Position numbers and translations under genes: made by a program
Notes under the pieces: model-generated
The model's database searches: none
Told to the model about the DNA's origin: nothing
Seen by the model: the letters and a program-made list of their open reading frames with translations, nothing else
From: an uncultured bacterium
GTDB taxonomy: Bacteria > Patescibacteriota > Minisyncoccia > Minisyncoccales > UBA5738
Assembly (NCBI GenBank): GCA_903847095.1
Contig: CAINCQ010000039.1
Location: 1 to 58,678 of the forward strand
DNA length: 58,678 nt
Direction of reading: 5' to 3'
Shown: one piece after another, positions 1-6,917 of the stretch
Layout of the letters: the number at the start of each line of letters is the position of its first letter
Numbering within the stretch: the stretch's first letter is position 1

Positions 1-1809
1 CAGCATATATCATTCAATAAAGGTGGTGATTTACAAGCCTCTGGGTCTAATGAGGTGATGAGGATTGTGTTAGATAGCGGCAACGTCGGCATCGGGACGA
101 CGAGCCCCTCTTACAAATTGGATGTGAACGGCACATTGAACGCCAGTGCCACATCTACCTTTGCGGGAAGGGTGGGTATTGGGACAACCGCGCCGAACTA
201 TGCTCTTGAGGTAAATGGGGACGCATCTCTTTCAAGTGCAATATTCAGCGTATCAAATTCGCATACCGGAAGTAATGTATCTACGTTTCAAATGTTGGCT
301 CCCAATCTTGAGACAAACAAAAATACCTTTTTTACAATAGGTAAAGCAGCGAGTGTTAACAATTCATTCACACCATTTTTTCAGTATGTTGGGGACGGGA
401 GTGCAAGTAATTACTTTGGTTTTACCCCATACGGAAGTGGATCATTGGGACTGTTTGTACAAGCGAGCGGCAACGTCGGCATCGGGACGCCCAGTGCCGA
501 TGTTGCGAACCGGCCTTCTGGCTTAGTCCCGTTGGTACCCTCTGTTTCAACCGATGAGGGGTCGCGGGAACCAAAGGTACAAAAGGGACATGCCGCAATA
601 GCGGGCAACGTCGGCAGCGGGACGTGTCCCTACTGCCAATCCAAAGATTTTGTAAAGCGGGGGACGCGCCAAAAGGCGAAGGAACGGGTACAGTTGTATC
701 TTTGCCGAAATTGCCGCCGGACCTTCACGCCGTTCGCGATAAAGGGGAAAAGCTATTCTTTGCCGGTGATCATTGACGCGATCAGCTATTACAATATCGG
801 GTTTTCTTTTGAGCAAACAGCCAAGGTTTTAAAAGAAAAACAAGCGGTGGATATCCAGCCGACCACCGTTGCCAACTGGTATGAAGAATACAGGGGAATG
901 TGCGCGTACGCCCGCATGCGGCCGTTCGCGGTTAAGGAATATTCTCCTTATAACGTTGTGGAAACCGCGACTTTGGCGCACCGCCAGCTGTACCGTTTTC
1001 GCTTTCATAAAGCCAAAGCGAAGCTGATTATCAAAGAATCCTACCGGCACTATCATTTAAAACCGATGGCGGAATTTTTGGCCTTGGTTCCCAGCGAATG
1101 CCCGCACCAGTATTTTCAGGAGGGCTTGCGCGCGTCCGAAGCACCGCTGTTTTTTTCAAAAAAAGAAATGATCGTAAGAAGCAAGCAAAACTACGCCACC
1201 AAAATGGCGGGATTCGCGGTTCCGGCGGCCAGCGACAACAAGCAGCGCCACGAAACCTTGCAGAAATTCATGCTGTTCAACGATTCGGTCACGGTAGCCA
1301 CCGAAGTCCCGGTTTATTTGACACGCGAGGATTTGGCGCACATGCGGACGCAATTGGGATTCGAGGTATATCGTCCCGCTGCCGATATTGAAGCCGCCCT
1401 TCTGGGGCAGTCCCAAAGTGACGCGGGACCAAAGAGACATGCTCCTAAAAGCTATCAACTTCTGCAGCGGGACGACGAGTTGCCAAAACTCATCACCGGT
1501 CACGTTGACTTTATCCAAATCCGCAACGGCTCCATTCATATTTTGGACTACAAGCCCAACGCCGCGAAAGAAAAGCCTATTGAACAGCTTACTTTATACG
1601 CGCTGGCGTTATCGCGCCTCACCGGCTTGCGGCTGTTTGAATTCAAATGCGCGTGGTTCGACGAAAAAAACTATTTTGAGTTTTTCCCCTTGCACGTCGT
1701 GTATAAACGCAAAAAAGGCAACCGGAAGAAGATACGCACGAAAGAGGGAATATACAGCATAAACGAGAGAATGGATAAGGTGGAGAATATGTGTACGATT
1801 GAAGTCTAA
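1..1809 (+). CDS. Chimeric protein: tail-fibre-like N-terminus fused to zinc-ribbon/HTH/PD-(D/E)XK nuclease (5' partial)
   Basis: The frame is open from base 1, so the true start lies outside the window; the first in-frame ATG is at 58 and a GTG at 55. The first ~155 residues carry GNVGIGT...YKLDVNG repeats typical of phage tail-fibre or S74-type surface proteins. Residues ~145-190 (counted from 55) are translated from a repeat element shared with the gene at 2285. From residue ~191 the protein changes: a four-Cys zinc ribbon (CPYC...CRNC) like those of transposase N-termini, then a helix-turn-helix-like stretch, then a C-terminal nuclease core with D485, the DYK motif (D498, K500) and a following EQLTLYAL helix, as in Cas4/RecB-type PD-(D/E)XK enzymes. 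I infer that two unrelated genes were joined by recombination through the repeat. Whether the long fusion is expressed is unknown; the nuclease part is the better-supported unit. Confidence 0.6.
   Translation, partial: QHISFNKGGDLQASGSNEVMRIVLDSGNVGIGTTSPSYKLDVNGTLNASATSTFAGRVGIGTTAPNYALEVNGDASLSSAIFSVSNSHTGSNVSTFQMLAPNLETNKNTFFTIGKAASVNNSFTPFFQYVGDGSASNYFGFTPYGSGSLGLFVQASGNVGIGTPSADVANRPSGLVPLVPSVSTDEGSREPKVQKGHAAIAGNVGSGTCPYCQSKDFVKRGTRQKAKERVQLYLCRNCRRTFTPFAIKGKSYSLPVIIDAISYYNIGFSFEQTAKVLKEKQAVDIQPTTVANWYEEYRGMCAYARMRPFAVKEYSPYNVVETATLAHRQLYRFRFHKAKAKLIIKESYRHYHLKPMAEFLALVPSECPHQYFQEGLRASEAPLFFSKKEMIVRSKQNYATKMAGFAVPAASDNKQRHETLQKFMLFNDSVTVATEVPVYLTREDLAHMRTQLGFEVYRPAADIEAALLGQSQSDAGPKRHAPKSYQLLQRDDELPKLITGHVDFIQIRNGSIHILDYKPNAAKEKPIEQLTLYALALSRLTGLRLFEFKCAWFDEKNYFEFFPLHVVYKRKKGNRKKIRTKEGIYSINERMDKVENMCTIEV
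470..625 (+). repeat. In-frame GGGAC-bounded coding repeat, copy A
   Basis: About 155 bp, opening and closing with near-identical GCAACGTCGGC-GGGACG stretches (472-488 and 605-624). Inside, GTCCC-N4-GTACC near 526-538 can pair with GGTAC-N4-GGGAC near 576-589. GGGAC-GT-GTCCC at 619-630 marks the right edge. The sequence stays in frame and resembles 2462-2622. Confidence 0.6.
1401..1475 (+). repeat. In-frame GGGAC-bounded coding repeat, short copy C
   Basis: A condensed, in-frame copy just upstream of the nuclease motif of the first gene. It keeps TTCTGG-(N4)-GTCCC, a GTCCC-N10-GGGAC palindrome, the ACATGCTCCTAA segment shared with copy B, and a final GCAGCGGGACG. Confidence 0.45.
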
Positions 1810-1826
1810 TAAATCAGAATAATTTC

Positions 1827-1856
1827 TAATTTTCAATTTCTAATTTCTATTAAATT
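1827..1856 (+). repeat. Left arm of 30-bp inverted repeat flanking a four-helix-bundle gene
   Basis: AT-rich 30-mer whose reverse complement recurs at 2251-2280 with a single mismatch. The two arms enclose exactly one gene (1861-2241). Confidence 0.8.
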
Positions 1857-1860
1857 ACCA

Positions 1861-2241
1861 ATGAGTGAATTTTCAAACAAAAATCAAGCGTATAATTTGG
1901 AGGAACGGACTGCGAAATTCAGCGAGAATATGTTAGCGCTTGTCCGCACGATAAAAAAAGATGATATCAATCGGAACATTATTGTCCAGCTCGTGAGAGC
2001 GGCGACTTCAATTGGCGCTAATTATTGCGAGGCGAACGCATCAAGCTCAAAAAGAGATTTTAGGAACAAAATATATATTAGAAAAAAAGAAGCGAATGAA
2101 ACGAAATATTGGTTGCGGATTTTGCTGGCGTATCATCCCGAGTTAAAAGAAACAATTTTGATTCTTTGGAAGGAAGCGCATGAATTTTATCTTATTTTCC
2201 AAAAAATTACCACTACGATCGACAAGGGGTCTAAAAATTGA
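1861..2241 (+). CDS. Four helix bundle protein (S23 / 23S rRNA intervening-sequence family)
   Basis: 126 residues with the family signature: LEERTAKFSENML at the N-terminus, IIVQLVRAATSIGANYCEA in the middle, then a KRDFRNKIYIRKKEANETKYWLR helix. The family is found inside 23S rRNA intervening sequences and as free genes; the fold is a homopentamer-forming four-helix bundle with basic surfaces, and its function is unsettled. The gene starts four bases after the left arm of a 30-bp inverted repeat and stops ten bases before the right arm, so the unit looks like a small mobile or RNA-level element. It ends 43 bp before a second, divergent family member, and may be transcribed with it and the nuclease gene. 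Confidence 0.85.
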   Translation: MSEFSNKNQAYNLEERTAKFSENMLALVRTIKKDDINRNIIVQLVRAATSIGANYCEANASSSKRDFRNKIYIRKKEANETKYWLRILLAYHPELKETILILWKEAHEFYLIFQKITTTIDKGSKN

Positions 2242-2250
2242 ATAAATAGA

Positions 2251-2280
2251 AATTTAATAGAAATTAAAAATTGAAAATTA
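2251..2280 (+). repeat. Right arm of 30-bp inverted repeat
   Basis: Reverse complement of 1827-1856 with 29 of 30 positions matching. It ends five bases before the start codon at 2285. Confidence 0.8.
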
Positions 2281-2284
2281 TTTT

Positions 2285-2932
2285 ATGAGCACAGCTTTTG
2301 TTCCCAAAAAGCCGGTTAAGAGTTTTCTCGATTTGGAAGTGTACCAGAAGGCATTGGAATGCGCGGTTTTCGTGGCGAAGTATATTGCCGTCCCGCCGCC
2401 GGCGTTGTCCGCCGTCAGGAGCGAGTCCCAAGGGGACGCGGTACCGTCGGGATCAACGGGACATGCCGCAACATCGGGCAATTTCGGCAGCGGGACGTCC
2501 AGTGCCGACGTTGAAAGCCGGCCTTCTGGCCTGGTCCCGCGGCCGCCTTTTGTCTCGAAGGATGATGGTTCGCCGGAGCCAAAGGTACAAACGGGACATG
2601 CTCCTAACGGCGGGCAACGTTGGCAGGGTGACGCCGGGATGGCCAAGGAATTGATTTTCCACCAAATGCTTCCCTGCGCCCTTGGCCTCCCGCACCTTAT
2701 CGCCGCGGCGCATTCGGTGCGTTTTGGCAGCCAAAAAGATTGTTTGATTTTGCTGGAGCGGGCGATGTTGCATTGCAACAAGATGGTTGTTTATCTGGAA
2801 GAAACGCGCGATATCGCCGATACCGGCGTTCCTTTTGAAAAATTCAGCGAACTTACCAAAAAATATTTATATCTGCGCCAAAAAATGCTCAATCTCCAGC
2901 GCTCTTGGAAAAAATACATGAGCGAAAAGTAA
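2285..2932 (+). CDS. Four helix bundle protein interrupted by an in-frame ~80-residue insertion
   Basis: The N-terminus (SFLDLEVYQKALECAVFVAKYI) and C-terminus (LPHLIAAAHSVRFG, ERAMLHCNKMVVYLEETRDI, YLRQKMLNLQRSWKK) match the second common subtype of the S23 four-helix-bundle family, which is normally ~120-135 residues long. Here it is 215, because residues ~37-117 (about 2390-2638) are low-complexity sequence encoded by a dispersed repeat. The insertion falls in the loop between helix 1 and helix 2, where it would least disturb the fold. The next gene starts one base after the stop, so the two are very likely co-translated. Role unknown. An independent alternative is that the insert is removed at RNA level; no splice signals were recognised. 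Confidence 0.7.
   Translation: MSTAFVPKKPVKSFLDLEVYQKALECAVFVAKYIAVPPPALSAVRSESQGDAVPSGSTGHAATSGNFGSGTSSADVESRPSGLVPRPPFVSKDDGSPEPKVQTGHAPNGGQRWQGDAGMAKELIFHQMLPCALGLPHLIAAAHSVRFGSQKDCLILLERAMLHCNKMVVYLEETRDIADTGVPFEKFSELTKKYLYLRQKMLNLQRSWKKYMSEK
2390..2638 (+). repeat. In-frame GGGAC-bounded coding repeat, long copy B
   Basis: About 245 bp, in frame. It contains a GTCCC...GGTACC...GGGAC module (2436-2462), then a stretch at 2462-2622 closely matching copy A (AGTGCCGACGTTG, GGCCTTCTGGC, CCAAAGGTACAAA, GGGACATG). Boundaries were judged by comparison with copy A and with normal members of the host protein family. Confidence 0.6.
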
Positions 2933-2933
2933 T

Positions 2934-4613
2934 ATGCCGTATATTACCGCTTCACGGCTTTATGATTTTCTCCAATGCCCTCATCGGGTTTGGAGGGACA
3001 TTTACGGGCCGCTTGAGGAGAAATCCGAAGAAACCAATCCATTCGTCCGGCTTTTGTGGGATCGGGGCGTAAACCACGAAGACGCTATTCTGGCGAAACT
3101 GGGAGATTTCTTGAATTTGGAAGAAGGGTCGATCGACGAACGGTTCGGAGAAACAATGGAAGCGATGAAAAGCAAAGAACCTTTGATTTATCAAGGGGTT
3201 TTGAAATACGATAATTTGCTGGGAATACCCGATATTCTAAAAAGATCGCCCGATGGCGTTTATATACCCATTGATATCAAATCCGGCGCCGGGTTTGACG
3301 GTATCGACGAAAAGGAAGGCGGCGCGGGGAAACCGAAAAAACATTACGCGGTTCAGCTTTGTTTGTATGGCGATATTTTGAAAAAGCTTGGTTTTGCCGA
3401 TTCCATTCGCGGGGGAATAATAGATATTCGCGGCAGTGAAATCGAGTACGACCTATTGTCGCCGATGGGCGGACGAACTACGGAAACCTGGCTTGATTAT
3501 TATGAAAAGACAAAAGAACAAGTTGAATCTTTGGTAAACGATCGCGAAAAAACGTTGCCCGCCGTTTGCGGCGTTTGCAAATTATGTCCCTGGCACGATT
3601 CTTGCGAAAAGTGGTGTAAAGAATCAAAAGACCTAACCACTGTTTTTTGTCTTGGGAGAAGCTTTCGCGATAAAATAAATCAGGATTTGCTTATTGGCGG
3701 CATCGATGATTTTTTGAACATTGATGTTGGCGAAACAATGAAGCTAAAGGAAGCAACGAAATTATCAGGCGACCCTTTTTTTCTTCGCGGAATCGGCGAA
3801 AGCAGTCTTCAAAAATCGATCAATCGGGCGAAAATATTATATCAAACGAAAAAACCGGTAATTTACCGGCCAATTTATTTTCCGAAAACCCGATACGAAC
3901 TGTTTTTTGACATCGAAGATGACCCGACGCGGGAATTCGTTTATTTGCACGGGGTTTACGAAAGAAACGGCGCCAAAGAAAGATTCCGGGATTTTTGCGC
4001 GAAAGAATTTTCCGCAGCGGCGGAAAAAAACGCGTGGCGCGATTTTTGGGAATATGTTAAATCGTTGCCCCAAAATGATTTTTCGGTTTACTATTATTCC
4101 GCCCACGAAGAAACAACTTACAAAAGATTGCAAAAGCGCTATTCCGACGTAATCACAGCCGAGGAACTGGAAAATTTTTTTAACAATCCAAACGTAATCG
4201 ATCTTTACGGAATTATCCAAAAACAGACCGATTGGCCGTCCGGAAGTTATTCTTTGAAGGCATTGGCGTCATATTCGGGTTTTCATTGGAGAGACGAAAC
4301 GCCGTCGGGATCTTTGTCGATCCAATGGTTCAATGATTATTTGGAAACAAAGAATGAATCAACATTAAAGAGGATTTTGGAATACAACGAAGATGATTGC
4401 AAGGCGACAATGGCGCTAAAGGACAAGCTAGAAAAAATGAGTGGTAAGATGTTCCCAAAGTCATCCCTTTGGCGAGGATGTTATCCGGCGACTCGCAGTG
4501 ACCGCGGGAAACCAAGCTCCGCAGTGGCAAGACCACTGCTAAGCCAGCAGTGGTCTTGCCACTGCTGGCTTTTTTTGGTTCTTATGCTATTATTTTTTCA
4601 AAATTATAATTAG
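2934..4613 (+). CDS. TM0106-family RecB/Cas4-like nuclease with RNase H-like domain
   Basis: 559 residues. The N-terminus (ITASRLYDFLQCPHRVWRD) and the core D-I-L...IDIKSG, QLCLYGDIL, plus Cys residues in CGVCKLCPWHDSC, are the Cas4/RecB-type PD-(D/E)XK fold with a probable Fe-S or Zn cluster. The C-terminal half (ELFFDIEDDP, VYYYSAHEETTYKRL, LYGIIQKQ, SYSLKALA, YNEDDCKATMAL) is a DnaQ-like RNase H fold exonuclease domain. This pairing defines the TM0106 (TIGR03491-type) family. The normal end is near residue ~500 (LKDKLEKMS); the remaining ~55 residues are read through a repeat region and a REPIN palindrome, so the tail is probably non-native. It follows the four-helix-bundle gene by one base. 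Substrate unknown; DNA repair or defence are the usual suggestions. Confidence 0.8.
   Translation: MPYITASRLYDFLQCPHRVWRDIYGPLEEKSEETNPFVRLLWDRGVNHEDAILAKLGDFLNLEEGSIDERFGETMEAMKSKEPLIYQGVLKYDNLLGIPDILKRSPDGVYIPIDIKSGAGFDGIDEKEGGAGKPKKHYAVQLCLYGDILKKLGFADSIRGGIIDIRGSEIEYDLLSPMGGRTTETWLDYYEKTKEQVESLVNDREKTLPAVCGVCKLCPWHDSCEKWCKESKDLTTVFCLGRSFRDKINQDLLIGGIDDFLNIDVGETMKLKEATKLSGDPFFLRGIGESSLQKSINRAKILYQTKKPVIYRPIYFPKTRYELFFDIEDDPTREFVYLHGVYERNGAKERFRDFCAKEFSAAAEKNAWRDFWEYVKSLPQNDFSVYYYSAHEETTYKRLQKRYSDVITAEELENFFNNPNVIDLYGIIQKQTDWPSGSYSLKALASYSGFHWRDETPSGSLSIQWFNDYLETKNESTLKRILEYNEDDCKATMALKDKLEKMSGKMFPKSSLWRGCYPATRSDRGKPSSAVARPLLSQQWSCHCWLFLVLMLLFFQNYN
4519..4568 (+). repeat. REPIN-like inverted pair of palindromes, upstream of RAYT; also terminator-like
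   Basis: GCAGTGGCAAGACCACTGC at 4521-4539 is followed by its inverted partner at 4544-4568, separated by a TAAG linker. A T-run follows (4570-4576), so the second hairpin can act as a terminator. A near-identical pair lies at 5391-5441. Confidence 0.8.
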
Positions 4614-4630
4614 CAGTGGCCTTGCCACTG
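4612..4630 (+). repeat. Single REP palindrome
   Basis: AGCAGTGGCCTTGCCACTG, a lone copy of the same palindrome, lies 13 bases before the transposase start codon. Confidence 0.7.
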
Positions 4631-4643
4631 TTTGACTATTCTT

Positions 4644-5381
4644 ATGTCTCAAAGAAAAGAAGAATTTATAATTGGGGAAATCTATCATATAACCGTTCGC
4701 GGGGTCGATGGGCGGCCGATTTTCATGGACGGAGAGGATGATTGGCGAATGGTTTTTTCGCTCTATGAATTTAACACAACGGAATTGGTAATAATTCGCA
4801 AACAAAGAGAAAAGAGGTTGAAATACAAAGAAATGATCCGCAGTGGTCTTGCCACTGCGGAGCTTGAAAGGCGGATGAAGGAAGACAATAGGGATAAGCT
4901 GGTGGAAATTTTGGCGTTTGTTTTTATGCCCAATCATGTCCATCTGTTGTTGCGGCAAATAAAGCCAGGAGGAATCAGCCTTTTTATGCAAAAATTAGGC
5001 TCGGGTTATCCGCGGTATTTTAACAGCCGGTATGAGCGAAAAGGACATTTGTTCCAAGATAAATTCGCCTCCAGCCATATTTCCGGAAATGATTATTTAA
5101 AGACGGTATTTGTGTATATTCACACCAATCCCATCTCGCTTGTTGAACCGCGATGGAAAGAAAAAGGCGTAGAAAATCCGGAAAATGCCATCACGTTTCT
5201 TGAGGGATATCGGTGGTCTAGTTATCTTGATTATCTGGGAAAAAATAATTTTCCCGCGCTGACAGAACGAAGTTTTTTAAACGGAGTATTTAGAGATCAA
5301 AAAACAATAAAAGAATTCGTTGATTCATGGATCAGATGTAAGTCTATAACTTGCATAAATAACAGATTCAAACAGGGATAA
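4644..5381 (+). CDS. REP-associated tyrosine transposase (RAYT, Y1/HUH family)
   Basis: 245 residues from the ATG at 4644; a TTG at 4632 would add four residues but lies in the REP hairpin. The single-strand DNA nuclease signature HUH is H98-V99-H100 in MPNHVHLLL, and the likely nucleophile is Y158 in VYIHTNP. The N-terminus (YHITVRGVDGRPIF) is typical of the TnpA_REP clade, domesticated relatives of IS200/IS605 transposases that process REP palindromes. REPIN-like pairs flank the gene on both sides, and one palindrome (4838-4860) lies inside the reading frame, encoding IRSGLATAEL. The catalytic residues look intact, so it may be active. Confidence 0.88.
   Translation: MSQRKEEFIIGEIYHITVRGVDGRPIFMDGEDDWRMVFSLYEFNTTELVIIRKQREKRLKYKEMIRSGLATAELERRMKEDNRDKLVEILAFVFMPNHVHLLLRQIKPGGISLFMQKLGSGYPRYFNSRYERKGHLFQDKFASSHISGNDYLKTVFVYIHTNPISLVEPRWKEKGVENPENAITFLEGYRWSSYLDYLGKNNFPALTERSFLNGVFRDQKTIKEFVDSWIRCKSITCINNRFKQG
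4838..4860 (+). repeat. REP palindrome inside the RAYT coding sequence
   Basis: Perfect palindromic arms CCGCAGTGG / CCACTGCGG around TCTTG, in frame within the transposase gene. Confidence 0.75.
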
Positions 5382-5390
5382 GTTGTTAAT

Positions 5391-5441
5391 CCAGCAGTGG
5401 CAAGACCACTGCTAAGCCAGCAGTAGTCTTGCCACTGCTGG
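5391..5441 (+). repeat. REPIN-like inverted pair of palindromes, downstream of RAYT
   Basis: Almost the same as 4519-4568, with one substitution in the second palindrome (CAGTAGTC). The two pairs bracket the RAYT gene in the same orientation. Confidence 0.8.
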
Positions 5442-5469
5442 AGTGGGGCTAAGCGCGCGGTTTTGGCTA

Positions 5470-5498
5470 TTGAAAAAGGGGCGGGGGGCAGCTATATT
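5470..5498 (+). promoter_or_regulatory. Promoter for rodA
   Basis: TTGAAA, 17-base spacer, TATATT. Confidence 0.6.
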
Positions 5499-5551
5499 AT
5501 TCATATGGCGTGTTGTGTGTTTTATTCCGGCCTCTGTCCGGGTGGTTTGGT

Positions 5552-6658
5552 ATGAATTTTATTTTAAATCATTTTAAAAAACTGGATTGGGTTTTGATTT
5601 TTTCGGCTCTTGGTTTGGTTTTGATGGGATTTTTGTCGGTTTACAGCAGTTCCCTTCATTCCGGGAATTTCACCAATTTGGAAAAGAACATCGCCTTTTT
5701 CGCGGTTGGTTTTTTTCTGATGTTTCTTTTCAGCTTTTTCGACTGGCGGATATTCCGGGAGAATCCTTACTTGATTTTGATCCTCTATTTTTTTTCCATA
5801 GCGTTGTTGTTTGGCTTGTATTTTTTCGCGCCCGCGACCCGCGGCGTCAGGACCTGGTATAAACTTGGTCCGTTTTCCATCGATCCGATCGAAATAACGA
5901 AAATTTCACTCCTTATTCTGCTGGCAAAGTATTTTTCGTCCCGCCATGTCGAAATGTACCGGATCAAACATGTTTTTCTTTCAGGGGTATACGTTCTCAT
6001 TCCGGTTGCTTTGATCTTTTTCCAGCCCAATCTTGGTTCCTGTCTGGTGATCCTTTCTCTCTGGCTCGGGATATTGGTGATCTCGGGTATTAAATTGCGG
6101 CATTTTTTGTTTTTGATGCTGGCTTTTATGATGGTTTTCGCTTCCGGATGGATTTTCTTTTTGAAGGATTACCAGAAAGCCCGGATAATGAGCTTTTTTA
6201 TTCCCTATGACCCTTTGGGCATTTCCTGGAGCCAGAACCAGTCCAAGATCGCGGCTGGCATCGGCGGACTTTTCGGCAAGGGGATAGGCAACGGTTCCCA
6301 GACCCAGTACGGTTTTTTATCCGAACCTCAGACCGATTTTATTTTCGCGGCGGTCGCCGAGGAAATGGGGATCGCCGGCATAGCGGTATTGTTGATGCTT
6401 TTTTTGCTGGTAATTTGGAGGATAACCAAGATAGCCCAAGGCGCTCACGATAATTTTTCCAAACTATTCGTTCTTGGATTCGCTGTTTTGCTGGTTGCCC
6501 AGATAATAATCCATATCGGGATGAATATCGGGTTTTTACCGATCATCGGGCTGCCTCTGCCTTTCTTGAGCTATGGCGGATCGAACATGATAGCGACTTT
6601 CATGATCATCGGGATCCTGCAAAGCATCATGGTCAATCCCCATTCCGAATTGTTTTAA
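5552..6658 (+). CDS. rodA: Rod shape-determining protein RodA (SEDS glycosyltransferase)
   Basis: 368 residues from the ATG at 5552 (MNFILNHFKKLDW); the GTG/ATG-like start at 5510 lies nearer the promoter and would add 14 unusual residues. About ten membrane helices. Family marks: RGVRTWYKLGPFSIDPIEITK in the long loop, FFQPNLGS, SWSQNQSKIAAGIGGLFGKG, EPQTDFIFAAVAEEMG, and the C-terminal LPLPFLSYGGSNM. SEDS proteins polymerise lipid II into glycan strands, working with a class B PBP; RodA serves elongation. No PBP gene is nearby. FtsW is the alternative, but the length and the lack of an extra N-terminal domain favour RodA. It has its own promoter and a terminator hairpin right after the stop. 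Confidence 0.85.
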   Translation: MNFILNHFKKLDWVLIFSALGLVLMGFLSVYSSSLHSGNFTNLEKNIAFFAVGFFLMFLFSFFDWRIFRENPYLILILYFFSIALLFGLYFFAPATRGVRTWYKLGPFSIDPIEITKISLLILLAKYFSSRHVEMYRIKHVFLSGVYVLIPVALIFFQPNLGSCLVILSLWLGILVISGIKLRHFLFLMLAFMMVFASGWIFFLKDYQKARIMSFFIPYDPLGISWSQNQSKIAAGIGGLFGKGIGNGSQTQYGFLSEPQTDFIFAAVAEEMGIAGIAVLLMLFLLVIWRITKIAQGAHDNFSKLFVLGFAVLLVAQIIIHIGMNIGFLPIIGLPLPFLSYGGSNMIATFMIIGILQSIMVNPHSELF

Positions 6659-6686
6659 GAGGGGAGTAAAATCCCCTGGTTTTTCC
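6658..6686 (+). terminator. Terminator after rodA
   Basis: AGGGGA-GTAAAA-TCCCCT stem-loop followed by GGTTTTT. Confidence 0.7.
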
Positions 6687-6699
6687 ACAGTTTTTAGGT

Positions 6700-6728
6700 T
6701 TGCATTCGAAATTTTTATTGTCTATAAT
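6700..6728 (+). promoter_or_regulatory. Promoter for the O-antigen-ligase-like gene
   Basis: TTGCAT, 17-base spacer, perfect TATAAT. Transcription would begin within the hairpin element that starts at 6731. Confidence 0.65.
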
Positions 6729-6730
6729 TA

Positions 6731-6894
6731 TTAGACCTACTGCTTAAATATTTCCTACTGCAATTTTCATATTCCGGCTACGCCAAATTCATCACTCGTC
6801 GACATACTTAGTTTAAGTATGTCTCCTCGTTCTTCATTCGGCTCGCTCGAAATATGAAACTTTCGCTACGGAAATATTTAAGCAGTAGGTCTAA
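6731..6894 (+). repeat. MITE-like hairpin element, copy 1
   Basis: 164 bp with perfect 25-bp terminal inverted repeats (TTAGACCTACTGCTTAAATA at the left end). An inner hairpin CATACTTA/TAAGTATG lies near 6802-6821. It lies between the promoter and start codon of the next gene. The interior matches copy 3 (34480-34673). Confidence 0.85.
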
Positions 6895-6917
6895 TAATAA
6901 AAGTCAAAAAAAGAAAT

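Noticed and set aside
1-2932. Diversity-generating retroelement (S23-like Avd plus tail-fibre target)
   Set aside because: No reverse transcriptase and no template/variable repeat with adenine-specific differences.
2934-4613. Cas4 of a CRISPR locus
   Set aside because: The C-terminal RNase H-like half identifies the TM0106 family; no cas genes or arrays are present.
4519-5441. CRISPR array
   Set aside because: Repeats are palindrome pairs without regular spacers; they fit REPINs around a RAYT.
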